From positions 6,561,001 to 6,625,000 of the forward strand of contig JAINUG010000005.1 in NCBI GenBank assembly GCA_029706075.1: DNA of 64,000 nucleotides. Direction: 5' to 3'. How positions within the stretch are numbered: the stretch's first letter is position 1; each line of letters opens with the position of its first letter. A program made the position numbers and the translations under genes. The stretch comes from Aldrovandia affinis (Eukaryota; Chordata; Actinopteri; Notacanthiformes; Halosauridae). The notes beneath the pieces were generated by a model that saw nothing but the letters and a program-made list of their open reading frames with translations, was not told the DNA's origin and made no database searches. Positions 1 through 9,435 of this stretch are shown one piece after another.

Positions 1-369
1 CAACTTCTTTGGAATTGGGGTTTGTAATCAGGAGGGAGCCAGAGAATGCCGAGGAGGGAAGCCGCGCCCACATCACCCACACAAACACGAAACTGACAGG
101 GAGAACAGGAACACAAGGAAAAGGGAAGGGAAAACGCCAGGAAACAAAAAATAACAAAGTAGCGGCCGTGGCCGTAACAAGGACAGCTGTGTCATTCAGT
201 ATGTGATTAAGAAGTTGTGATTATGAAATTCAACAGAAACAGTTGAATATTTGTTTTCAACATTTCAGTAGGCTAAACTAATATTGGGGAAAATTGTATT
301 GTTTGGGTTCCCTTAATTCACTTAATATAATGTCTATTCTATGATATCTGTAACACGTATAATATCAGT

Positions 370-466
370 GATCAATTTCCACCCATCGCGTGCTTTATCG
401 CAATCGCAATATGTAGCAAGATTATCGCAATATGACATTTTGCCCATATCATGCAGCCCTAGCTAC
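370..466. repeat. Possible hAT-type MITE end (AT-rich 'atcgcaatat' repeat)
   Basis: The stretch repeats ATCGCAATAT-like words and ends with TGCAGCCCTAG. This resembles the end of the fish repeats that finish in 'cgtgcagccctag'. No partner terminus or target duplication was found, so it is a guess from word content. The rest of 1-1000 shows no gene I can support; the 65-codon open frame near the start looks like chance. Confidence 0.3.
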
Positions 467-1002
467 AAGCTAAAAAAATATATATAAATGCGAGTGTCGA
501 TTTATGAAGGTGCTCAAACACTTGTCCAGTTCAGATCCTTTTGTTTCAACTGCCTGGGTTTAGCTCGAGCATCGGAAAGCATCGAAGCGATTCCTATATC
601 TTTCTAAAAATCTATTTATGTGAGGAATGAAAATGTTGTACTATGAAAATGTATATTCTAATTGCGTGAATAAAAATGACAATACTATACTTTGTCATTT
701 CAAAGAAAACGTGTTTATTTCAGTTTTCGTAACACAAACCTAACTCGTAGAATCACGCAAACCTGACAATAATGCCAAACTCTATATAATATTATTTGAA
801 TAATAGACAGTAATCGAAGTGAAGCTAAAAAAAACCATTGCAATTATGTCTGAGCCGGTTTAGCGAGACAATTCTGTGACGATTGCGCTTGACCAATCAA
901 TGGTCTGCAGTATTGATAGCTCCACCCTTACGTCCCTGTTCACCTCGTTTAGTAGGCCTACCTAAACAGAGCAGTAGCTAAATTCAGCAGCAGTACTTAG
1001 GT

Positions 1003-1110
1003 TTGGTACGGGACGCTTGGCGGTGGAAAAAGCAACCCATGGGAGCACGGATTGGTAATCGTGCCGTGCCGTGCCGTACCGTACCGTCCGGTGGAAAAAC
1101 GCTATAAGGC
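1003..1110. repeat. hAT-like MITE fragment with gtaccgtaccgt tract
   Basis: It contains 'cggtggaaaaagcaaccc', then a GTGCCGTGCCGTACC-type tract and 'cggtggaaaaacgc'. This is the pattern seen in non-autonomous hAT repeats of fish. The two cggtggaaaa(a)gc motifs lie about 70 bp apart. No target duplication was identified. Confidence 0.35.
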
Positions 1111-1199
1111 AATAGGTCCATCCTCTGCATCAAGAGTCATAGACTAACTTCTGCTATAGCTCCAACTAAGTCAGTCTCTCTCTGACAAGCTGGTGGGTG

Positions 1200-1664
1200 T
1201 CCTCCAGGAACTCTTGGAAGGCATGGGCATAATCCGTCTCTTGGGTCTTTTCACTGGTGGGTAGCTGAATAGACAACTGAATGGGTGTGTGAATTCCCCT
1301 GATGTACAGCAAGTTGACTACTCCTAATGTACAGAAATAAATACACTTTTGGCTGCTTGGTGAAATAATCTATAACCATGATGCCTATGTGATTCTCCCA
1401 GACCAGTGGTTTGAAAGGGCCCCACAATATCTATGGTCACTTTTTTATGGGGCATCCACCTTGGACAGGGGTATGTAGTCAGTCTGAGGGACCCTTCCTG
1501 GTAGTGGATAAGTCACACCAGATATCATGGTGACAATAAGGCCAAGTTCTTAATCTGCTGCAGAGTCCAGATCACATCAAAGTCACCCCAAACCGCACAA
1601 CACACATTTTTTTGTTTTCTGCACCCACTCCTGAAGTCTGACTTGCTGCTGGTGGGGCTGCATC
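1200..1664 (-). pseudogene. Gypsy-type integrase relic
   Basis: On the minus strand a broken frame reads a CxxC-type motif near 1595, then VTIDIVGPF around 1437, followed by pieces resembling a GIMVIDYFTK motif near 1385. These match the H2C2 end and the first catalytic block of Metaviridae/gypsy integrases. Frameshifts and stops are frequent, so it is dead. The foldback at 1665 appears to have inserted into it: the 4472-4506 flank reads, on the minus strand, a piece resembling the 'FYWPG' segment that normally precedes this point. That last link is inference. Confidence 0.5.
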
Positions 1665-1976
1665 TGTGATGCCAAATCACGTCCACCGGCCAAAATGTGT
1701 CCATGGTGATGTAATCGGAATTTTTATGATGTCATCGGAATTTTGGACTGCAGTTGCTATGCCAACATGACGCGCTCGCATTCCCGAGTGAGAAAATGGC
1801 GTCCACTGCCAAAATGTGTCCACATGGTGATGTAATCGGAATGTTGGACTGTGTGATGACCAAAATGGGTCGGGGTGATGTAATCGGATTTTTTCCACGG
1901 CCAAAATGGGTCCAGGGTGATGTAATCCGAATTTTGGGACGAAAACGCGAAAACGCGAAAGAATGTGTCCAGGGTC
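1665..1976 (+). repeat. Outer block of left foldback arm with four subterminal motifs
   Basis: Four units each begin with CCAAAATG(T/G)GTC and continue to GGTGATGTAATCGG or GTGATGTAATCCG, at about 1691, 1808, 1860 and 1903. An extra GATGTCATCGGAATTTT lies at 1730. The spacing is 40-115 bp. Repeated subterminal words are often transposase-binding sites; no protein is available here to prove that. The outermost bases form a short palindrome, TGTGATGCC...GGCATCACA. Confidence 0.7.
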
Positions 1977-2617
1977 AGCTGCACAGTTGAGTTAGCTGCC
2001 TTGCTACGAACATAATATATGAATTATAATATAGAATTATAGGCTATTATAATGATATAGGCAGCTAGCTACGGACATAATAGTATCCTTTGTCTGTTTA
2101 GCTGCACAGTTAAGTTCGCTGCCTTGCTACGAATATAATATATGAATTATAATATAGAATTATAGGCTATTTTAATGATATAGGCAGCTAGCTACGGACA
2201 TAATTGTATCCTTTGTCTGTTTAGCTGCACAGTTAAGTTCGCTGCCTTGCTACGAATATAATATATGAATTATAATATAGAATTATAGGCTATTTTAATG
2301 ATATAGGCAGCTAGCTACGGACATAATTGTATCCTCTGTTTAGCTGCACAGTTAAATTCGCTGCCTTGCAACGAACATAATATATGAATTATAATATAGA
2401 ATTATAGGCTATGATATAGCTAGCTAGCTACGGACATAATTGTATCCTTTGTCTGTTCAGCTGCAGTTAAATTCGCTGCCTTGCAACGAACATAATATAT
2501 GAATTATAATATAGAATTATAGGCTATGATATAGCTAGCTAGCTACGGACATAATTGTATCCTTTGTCTGTTCAGCTGCAGTTAAATTCGCTGCCTTGCA
2601 ACGAACATAATATATGG
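1977..2617 (+). repeat. Left minisatellite array of the foldback (5 full units)
   Basis: Units start with AGCTGCA(CA)GTT at 1977, 2100, 2223, 2342, 2459 and 2574 (the last partial). Period lengths run 123, 123, 119, 117 and 115 from outside to inside. Each unit holds an AT-rich palindromic tract around GAATTATAATATAGAATTAT and ends in GTATCCTTTGTCTGTT. The outer units have TTTTAATGATATAGGCAGC where the inner units have GATATAGCTAGC. Confidence 0.85.
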
Positions 2618-3294
2618 ATCGTCTGCTTAGATGGCTAGTGAAATATCTGCTAGTAAAATAAAAATCGTGATAACACCATTATCATTTCCTTTTTGTATAG
2701 GAGCTGTGCTTATATTGTTAATTGTTTTAGATTTTACATTGTGTTAGTGATGCTAGTGGAGGGGGGAAAGTTCGCTGTTTCAAACATAATAATAATAGAT
2801 ATATCATATATCCTGACATTCCTTGAGTAGCCTTCGCGTTTAATGGATGTAAATGCTAGCTAACGTCACCCAGTGTTTATGCTCAACTCATGTGGGTAAC
2901 GTTACAAGAGTTCATTTCACAGATAACAGGCCATAACGTGGGATGGACTAGTTTGCTATATTAACTTACTGTAGTACCCACAAGACTAGTTGATTTCTTT
3001 CACACACACCATCATTTTAAACCTTGCAGTGTTATTTGTTGTATACATAGCAAGCTAGTCCATCCCACAATTGGATATGAATATAATAATAATAATATAC
3101 GCCATTTAGCAGACGCTTTTATCCAAAGCGACTTACAGTAGTGAATGCATACAGCATTCAGTATACATTTTCACATCCATATAATCTATGGATGTGTCCA
3201 GGTGTTCAGGAATGTGTCCGAGTGATGTCATTGAATTATTTGAATGTAGTTGCAAGGCAGCGATATATTATATATTATATATTCCATATATTAT
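2618..3294. other. Central spacer of the foldback, with inner stem-loop and SINE tail
   Basis: This segment is not part of the inverted arms. It contains a 22-bp inverted repeat (2938-2959 against 3047-3068). A minus-strand SINE/LINE 3' tail with GCGACTTACAGTAGTGAATG lies at about 3080-3150. Near 3190-3245 degraded copies of the subterminal words (TGTGTCC, GTGATGTCATTGAAT) recur. No coding frame is supported. Confidence 0.6.
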
Positions 3295-4153
3295 GTTCGT
3301 TGCAAGGCAGCGAATTTAACTGCAGCTGAACAGACAAAGGATACAATTATGTCCGTAGCTAGCTAGCTATATCATAGCCTATAATTCTATATTATAATTC
3401 ATATATTATGTTCGTTGCAAGGCAGCGAATTTAACTGCAGCTGAACAGACAAAGGATACAATTATGTCCGTAGCTAGCTAGCTATATCATAGCCTATAAT
3501 TCTATATTATAATTCATATATTATGTTCGTTTGCAAGGCAGCGAATTTAACTGTGCAGCTGAACAGAGGATACAATTATGTCCGTAGCTAGCTAGCTATA
3601 TCATAGCCTATAATTCTATATTATAATTCATATATTATGTTCGTTGCAAGGCAGCTTTTAATTTAACTGCAGCTGAACAGACAAAGGATACAATTATGTC
3701 CGTAGCTAGCTAGCTATATCATAGCCTATAATTCTATATTATAATTCATATATTATGTTCGTTGCAAGGCAGCGAATTTAACTGTGCAGCTAAACAGAGG
3801 ATACAATTATGTCCGTAGCTAGCTGCCTATATCATTAAAATAGCCTATAATTCTATATTATAATTCATATATTATATTCAGAAGCAAGGCAGCGAACTTA
3901 ACTGTGCAGCTAAACAGACAAAGGATACAATTATGTCCGTAGCTAGCTGCCTATATCATTAAAATAGCCTATAATTCTATATTATAATTCATATATTATA
4001 TTCGTAGCAAGGCAGCGAACTTAACTGTGCAGCTAAACAGACAAAGGATACTATTATGTCCGTAGCTAGCTGCCTATATCATTATAATAGCCTATAATTC
4101 TATATTATAATTCATATATTATGTTCGTAGCAAGGCAGCTAACTCAACTGTGC
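3295..4153 (-). repeat. Right minisatellite array of the foldback (7 full units)
   Basis: Reverse-complement copies of the left array. Units start with GTTCGTTGCAAGGCAGC or a close variant at about 3295, 3410, 3525, 3639, 3757, 3876, 4000 and 4123. Period lengths are about 115, 115, 114, 118, 119, 124 and 123 from inside to outside, the mirror image of the left array. Long 'TTTTAATGATATAGGC' units are outermost on both sides. Confidence 0.85.
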
Positions 4154-4471
4154 AGCTGACCCTGGACACATTCTTCGGCGTTTTCGCGTTTTAAATCCCA
4201 AAATTCGGATTACATCACCCTGGACCCATTTTGGCCGTGGAAAAAAATCCGATTACATCACCCCGGACCCATTTTGGTCATCACACAGTCCAACATTCCG
4301 ATTACATCACCATGTGGACACATTTTGGCAGTGGACGCCATTTTCTCACTTTCGGGAATGCGCGCGTCATGTTGGCATAGCAACTGCAGTCCAAAATTCG
4401 ATGACATCATAAAAATTCCGATTACATCACCATGGACACATTTTGGCCGGTGGACGTGATTTGGCATCACA
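4144..4471 (-). repeat. Outer block of right foldback arm
   Basis: Near-identical reverse complement of 1665-1990, differing by a few substitutions and indels (for example the GCGCGCATTC region against GCGCTCGCATTC). It carries the same four CCAAAATG...GTGATGTAATCGG motifs in opposite orientation and ends in GGCATCACA at 4471. Confidence 0.8.
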
Positions 4472-4577
4472 CATCAACCCTGAGATGAAGATTTGTCCTT
4501 CGATGCCAATTGACCCTTCGCTAAACCACGCCCCCCTTAGTTATTGTTGCTATGTACGTCAAGCTTTCGGAGCCAGC

Positions 4578-4856
4578 ATGGCGCTCCCACTGTCACTAAC
4601 TGCACTCCCTGGAGAAATATTGTCCAATTTTTGGAAAATAGAAAAAGCGATTTCAGATAGAAGCAGACAGAAGGGTATACAATATGCATTTGAAGGTTAT
4701 ATTCAAGATATCACACTGACTCAGCAACAAAATGACGTAAAACAAATTAAGATAGAAGCGAAAGCCTACAGATCAGAGTAAAAGGGAACCACCGCATCAC
4801 CGGGCGATTAAGACAGAGTACAACGACATTAAGTTACACTGTTCCTGTAAAGCTGG
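4578..4856 (+). pseudogene. SWIM-finger protein, first exon (broken)
   Basis: From ATG 4578 the frame reads MALPLSLTALPGEILSNFWK, then KGIQYAFEGYIQDI and KAYRS, where a stop appears. Shifting one frame gives KREPPHHRAIKTEYNDIKLH and CSCKAG, the CxCxxG start of a SWIM zinc finger, followed by a good splice donor GTAGGT at 4857. This pattern matches multicopy fish proteins with SWIM and YqaJ nuclease domains. No later exon is present. The other copy (6841-8758) carries the same frame break, so it predates the duplication of the copies. Confidence 0.6.
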
Positions 4857-5114
4857 GTAGGTCTCTATTCACTATTACAATCATTAAAACGCCAAAGCAG
4901 TAGGCCTATATAACGTTACATTCAGTAGTAAGTTAGCTAGCATTAGCTAACTAATGTAACATTAGTCGCCTATAGTGTGCTGTAACGACATTACTCTGTT
5001 TAACTTGTACCTTATCCTCTAGCTAGCTAGCCAACCAGATCTCTCATGAACTTACTAAATCAGCTTGCTTGCTAGCTCGCTGGTTAACTATTTTCGCAGC
5101 CCAACTACCTAACT

Positions 5115-6070
5115 AGCAATGTGACGACCGCGGTAAGGACCCAGACGCAGATCAGGGATTAGGCAAAAGAGTTGTTTATTCACAGGCAGGGGTCAAAACC
5201 AAGAATCAGGGAATCAGAGGTACAAAATCGCGAGGCAGAGAGAAGTAGTAATAGGGCAGTCAAAAAGGTCGATACTCAGGAATCAGAAGGGCAAAAGGAC
5301 AAAATCGCTGGGCAGGCTCGGGGTCGTAATCAAAGGGTAGTCTCGGGAAATGCTAATTACTCTGGCTTCGGAAAGGTAGGCTCAGGGAAATAGAATCAAC
5401 GTACTGACACGGAGAAATGAAAACACTGAACATATATACAGGGAGACATAATAGAAATCAGGTGAGACAACGAGGAGAGAGAGGCTGGAACACAGGGAAG
5501 AGATAATTACATAACAAGAGGGAAACGTAAGACACGGACACTGAACCATACAAACATATAGACAATAAACGGCCTGGGAGAACAGGCAGACACGTGCATA
5601 GTAAAGGGGGTACGCAAGGAGAAACGTTGCGTGCGTATGAGGAGAGAACGGAAAACTAAGCAGGGATAGGATAATGAGAGAGAGAAATGCCGGTAGTAGG
5701 AAGCGTGAGATAATTAGTGATTAGTAGTGTTAGTAACTAAATCTAAATCCCTAACGTTAGTAGATTAGTTAGTTAGTACTGTACACATCTGACTAATATA
5801 TACAAAGTGCGATCACGAAAGTAGGAAAGAAGAAAACGAGAGAATAAGCGAAGGCGGAGGAAACCCGTAAATTCTAAACACCCGAAGTGCATGACAAGAC
5901 AAGGAGTGGATCTAGAAATAAACGGAACAGGAACGATAACAGACGGGAGAGCAGAACGTGACAGAACAATGAGAAACGCAAAGCTGACAACAGAATAAAG
6001 AGACATGACAGATAATAAATACACGAAGTACAAAAATGACAGAAACATAAACTCAGAATATAACAAGCAA
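5115..6070 (-). mobile_element. Solo LTR A (gypsy-like), 946 bp, with 5-bp TSD
   Basis: 5120-6065 starts TGTGACGACC and ends GAATATAACA. Read on the minus strand it begins TGTTATATTC and ends GTCGTCACA, the TG...CA form of LTRs. AGCAA flanks it at 5115-5119 and 6066-6070. It is related along its length to the solo LTR at 28256-29221, sharing the CCTAATCCCTGATCTGCGTC region and the CTAACGTTAG region. It has no internal coding part. Confidence 0.85.
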
Positions 6071-6505
6071 GCTATTTAGTGCTAGCTAGTAATGAGCCTG
6101 GCTCACTTGACAATGGCCTGATCTTAAACACGGTAGCTAGCTAGCTAGCCAACGTGAAGCAGATATCTCAAGTTTAGCGTACACGGTGATGTCACCGACA
6201 TATAAATTCGCTATTGACCAGTATAACGTAATACTGTTTACTAACGCGATGTGGAAGTCGGTATTAACGAGGCATAGCTTGGCATCTGCCGCGGCGAGAC
6301 TTCACAAAGCCTAAAACTTGCAGTAAAATATTTGCGCTGTCGTAATTATTATTATATATAGGCTATGATTAAAAAAACTATTCGCTTGGACGAATGGAGA
6401 TTCGCCAGGTGTTTCGGGCATTTCAGTTACGAAAGGATTGGAATTAGGCAAGTTTAGGACCGTTTCGTGTATACGCGAGCAATTCAGCCTACACTTTTCA
6501 GGGTT

Positions 6506-6607
6506 TTATTTAGGTTTTATAAAGGGAAAAAAACGTATATCTCCTTCAAACCTGTCTGGGTAACGAGTGTCACTGTTACACTTGCCCCAGGCACAACGTT
6601 TAACCAT
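6506..6607 (-). pseudogene. THAP-domain exon (copy 1)
   Basis: Minus-strand ATG at 6607 reads MVKRCAWGKCNSDTRYPDRF, then EGDIRFFPFIKPK and a stop, with NPEKC following in frame after the stop. The C-x4-C spacing followed by FFPFxKPK is the opening of a THAP zinc-binding domain (C2CH). The stop looks like a CAA-to-TAA change. The rest of the domain is not found in this copy. Confidence 0.55.
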
Positions 6608-6746
6608 AATTTGCTAAAAATCTGCAAAACCAGCTCGAAAATGAAGAAATTTTTTGCGTGTAATTCAATGGAAGGCAGGAAAACAATGTCGGAGGAACTG
6701 TAGGAGTATGTAAAACACGCCGCTGTGATTGGCCAGTTTGCGTTTT

Positions 6747-6796
6747 GGGGCGTGGTTTAGCGAAGGGTCAATTGACCCTTCGCTAAACCACGCCCC
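6747..6796. repeat. 50-bp perfect palindrome at the junction of two THAP/SWIM elements
   Basis: The 25 bases on each side of the centre (between 6771 and 6772, inside CAATTG) are exact reverse complements. Each half is one terminal repeat of a flanking element (TTGACCCTTCGCTAAACC...). It is therefore where copy 1 and copy 2 abut end to end, and where their two gene promoters face away from each other. Confidence 0.9.
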
Positions 6797-6920
6797 CCCT
6801 TAGTTATTGTTGCTATGTACGTCAAGCTTTCGGAGCCAGCATGGCGCTCCCACTGTCACTAACTGCACTCCCTGGAGAAATATTGTCCAATTTTTGGAAA
6901 ATAGAAAAAGCGATTTCATA

Positions 6921-8559
6921 TACAGTGCTGCTTGAAAGTTTGTGAACCCTCCAGACATGGTCATTGTTTTTGTTAAAAACCTAAAAACCTTATTAAATGT
7001 ATATCAAACACCAATTTGTAAAGTAGACTTTCCAAATAATGGACACAAACAAAAAAAAAGATGTATTTTCATTATTTATTCAACAAAAGTGGTTTATCTC
7101 ACAAAAACTGAAAATTTGACATGTGCAAAAGTATGTGAACCCTTTTAGTTAGTAGCTTGTGGCACCTCCTTTTGCAGCCATTACTTCAACCAAACGTCTT
7201 CTGTAACCACTGACCAGTCTCTCGCATCTGCTGTTGGATTTTTGCCCACTCTCTCAGAACTCAGCCAGTTGAGAGGTTGGAGGGACATCTGGCATGTACC
7301 GCCCGCTTCAGGTCTAGCCGCAAATTTCTATAGGATTGAGGTCCAGACTTTGACTAGGCCAATCCAGAGTACGAATCCTCTTTCTTATAAGCCATTCCTT
7401 GGTAGTTTTGCTGGTATGCTTTGGGTCATTGTCTTGTTGCAGAACCCATTTTCGACCCAGCTTCAACTCCCTGACTGATGGCAGGAGATTCTGATCAATA
7501 ATTTGTTGATAGGCATGAGAATTCATGTTTCCCTGGATAATATGGAGTTGTCCAGGTCTGGAGGCAGAAAAGCTGCCCCAGACCTTCACATTTCCACCAC
7601 CATGCTTCACTGTTGGGAGGAGGTTATTTTCTTGGTATGCAGTGTTGGCTTTTCTCCAAACATAGCGGTTTTGATTGTGACCAAATAATTTTATCTTTGA
7701 CTCATCTGTCAGAGAATGGACTTCCAGAAGGCCTCTGGTTTGTCCAAGTGTTCTCTGGCAAAGTTGAAACGGGCAGCTTTGTTCTTCTTGAGAGCAGAGG
7801 CTTCTTTCTAGCAACCCTCCCATGAATGTCATGTCTATTCAATTTTCGTCTGATTGTAGACGCATGTACATTTACCCCAGATGCTGCCAGAGAGGTCTGC
7901 AACTCTCTAGAGGTGATGTGTGGGTTGGCCTTTACCTGATTTATTATTTTCTGGTGCTTCTTGGTGATAGTTTTGATGGGCGTCCACTTCTAGGCAGAGT
8001 TGCGGTCATGTTGAATGCCCTCCATTTGTAAATTATTTGTCATACAGTGGATGGATGGAGGTGGAATCTTTTGGAGATGGTCTTATAGCTTTCCCCATAC
8101 TGATGGTCTGTCAGTACCTTATTCCTGATGTCCTCGGATATCTCCTTTCCTCTCTGCATTGTTGATCTTTGTAGGTACACCTTGGCACTACAGTGGTTTG
8201 GTTGGTTTCCTCTTTCTTTTAATCTGTGTTGCCCAACCCTTTTCCTAAGGATGTCTCATTTGATTGGTCTGTAATTGATTAATTAAGCACCCAAATGTGT
8301 TTCAACTGAATCTATTACCTACTTGATTTTACCAATGCAGCAGGGGTTCACTTACTTTTGCACATACACGAATTCCATGTTTCATGTAGTTTTTTAGCTA
8401 CTCACACAATTCCCTCTAAACAAGTACATGCAATTGATAAACATAAACCTGACATTTCATATATAGAAAACTGGTGATGATAAAATAAGAAAATCATGGT
8501 AAAACAACAGAAAACTCTAAACTGCTCAAGGGGTTCACATACTTTCAAGCAGCACTGTA
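6921..8559 (-). mobile_element. Tc1-like transposon (1635 bp) with TA duplication
   Basis: 6923-8557 has inverted ends CAGTGCTGCTTGAAAGT and ACTTTCAAGCAGCACTG, flanked by TA (6921-6922 and 8558-8559). The related unoccupied site is at about 4633-4642. Transposase pieces are on the minus strand. Its GGTTCACATACTTTC-type end is a family common in fish and frogs. Confidence 0.92.
7250..7905 (-). pseudogene. Tc1 transposase, frameshifted
   Basis: One frame gives the second DNA-binding region ([20 protein letters not shown], 7702-7902). Another (7314-7832) gives [10 protein letters not shown] (first Asp), [26 protein letters not shown] (second Asp) and DLNPIE (third acidic residue), then runs into a stop. 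A third frame holds DLKRAVHARCPSNL. The DDE residues are visible but spread over broken frames, so the enzyme is inactive. Confidence 0.85.
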
Positions 8560-8901
8560 GAAGCGGACAGAAGGGTATACAATATGCATTTGAAGGTTAT
8601 ATTCAAGATATCACACTGACTCAGCAACAACAAAATGACGTTAAAAAATTAAGATAGAAGCGAAAGCCTACAGATCAGAGTAAAACTGAACCACCGCATC
8701 ACCGGGCGATTGAGACAGAGGACAATGACATTAAGTTACACTGTTCCTGTAAAGCTGGGTAGGTCTCTATTCACTATTACAATCATTAAAAAGCAAAAGC
8801 AGTAGGCCTATATAACGTTACATTCAGTAGTAAGTTAGCTAGCATTAGCTAACTAACGTAACATTAGTCGCCTATAGTGTGCTGTAACGACATTACTCTG
8901 G

Positions 8902-9335
8902 TTAGCTCCACAGGTAGCTCCATACCCTGGACCTCTGTAAAGAAAAAAATATCAGCAGTGTGTCAGCCCAGTCTTCCACAAGATTTGGGTACTCGGGACT
9001 GGGCTTCCCATTTGACAATGTGCTGAAATAGTAATGAAAAATAGTATTACATTTTGACATCAAGGTAACGTTACCCACTTGGTTTTCTAGAGCTTGACTG
9101 TAACATCTTAACGTTAGCAAGCTGTCTGGATCACGAATAACAAAGCTAACATTTAGTCTAACTTTACCAACGTTGCAACCCGGAGCTGTATATCCAGACC
9201 GTAGCCACGTTAGCTTAGCTGGCTAACACTTTTCAGGATTTTATTTAGGTTTTATAAAGGGAAAAACGTATATCTCCTTCAAACCTCTCTGGGTAACGAG
9301 TGTCACTGTTACACGTGCCCCAGGCACAACGTTAA
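8902..9335 (-). pseudogene. THAP-domain gene, copy 2 (two exons)
   Basis: Exon 1 (about 9230-9335) reads RCAWGTCNSDTRYPERFEGD but has TAA at codon 3 and a one-base loss later. Exon 2 (8902-9022) has a splice acceptor (CTATTTCAG) and reads TLSNGKPSPEYPNLVEDWAD, resembling the 'HFxxGKPxxxxPN' end of THAP domains. It is non-functional. Confidence 0.5.
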
Positions 9336-9435
9336 ACCATAATTTGCTAAAAATCCGCAAAACCAGCTCGAAAATGAAGAAAATTTCTATTTTTTGCGTG
9401 AAAGTGAATGGAAGGCAGCCAAACACTGTCGGAGG

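Larger units (their letters stand above)
1661..4475. mobile_element. Foldback (long-inverted-arm) element, 2.8 kb
   Basis: The sequence from 1665 inward is repeated in reverse complement from 4471 inward. The arms are about 0.95 kb (left) and 1.17 kb (right), with a middle of about 0.67 kb. Each arm has an outer non-tandem block of about 325 bp and an inner tandem array of 115-124 bp units. The 4-bp sequence CATC flanks both ends (1661-1664 and 4472-4475) and is a candidate target duplication. No transposase frame is visible inside; the open frames of 60-78 codons in the arms are antisense pairs of the same repeat. The architecture is that of foldback elements, presumably mobilised in trans. 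The family is not recognised. Confidence 0.8.
4507..6771 (+). mobile_element. THAP/SWIM DNA element, copy 1 (internally deleted, holds a solo LTR)
   Basis: The left end CAATTGACCCTTCGCTAAACC (4507) recurs in reverse at the right end (near 6771), giving terminal inverted repeats. A plus-strand SWIM-type exon lies at the left end and a minus-strand THAP exon at the right end, so the two genes point inward. A 946-bp solo LTR sits in the middle. Without the LTR and its duplicated target the element would be about 1.3 kb, so most of the coding part is gone. Pairing of a THAP protein with a SWIM/YqaJ-type protein recalls the ISL2EU group; this placement is inference from memory. Confidence 0.55.
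6841..8758 (+). pseudogene. SWIM-finger protein first exon, copy 2, split by Tc1
   Basis: Starts ATG 6841 and is almost identical to 4578-4856. It is interrupted after GCGATTTCA by the Tc1 at 6923-8557 and resumes GAAGCGGACAG at 8560. It ends at the same donor (GTAGGT, 8759). It shares the frame break of copy 1 after KAYRS. It cannot make a product. Confidence 0.6.

Noticed and set aside
1677-1990. Paired 75-78 codon frames on both strands in the foldback arm
   Set aside because: Frames are created by repeated CCAAAATG...GTGATGTAATCGG words; no start context or protein family, and the same frames appear inverted in the other arm.
1977-4153. Regular repeats that could suggest a CRISPR array
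   Set aside because: Units are 115-124 bp with no unique spacers and the context is a fish nuclear genome; this is a minisatellite in foldback arms.
5773-6066. 97-codon minus-strand frame
   Set aside because: It is the translated start of solo LTR A (hydrophobic by T-richness); the related LTR at 28256 gives a similar spurious frame.
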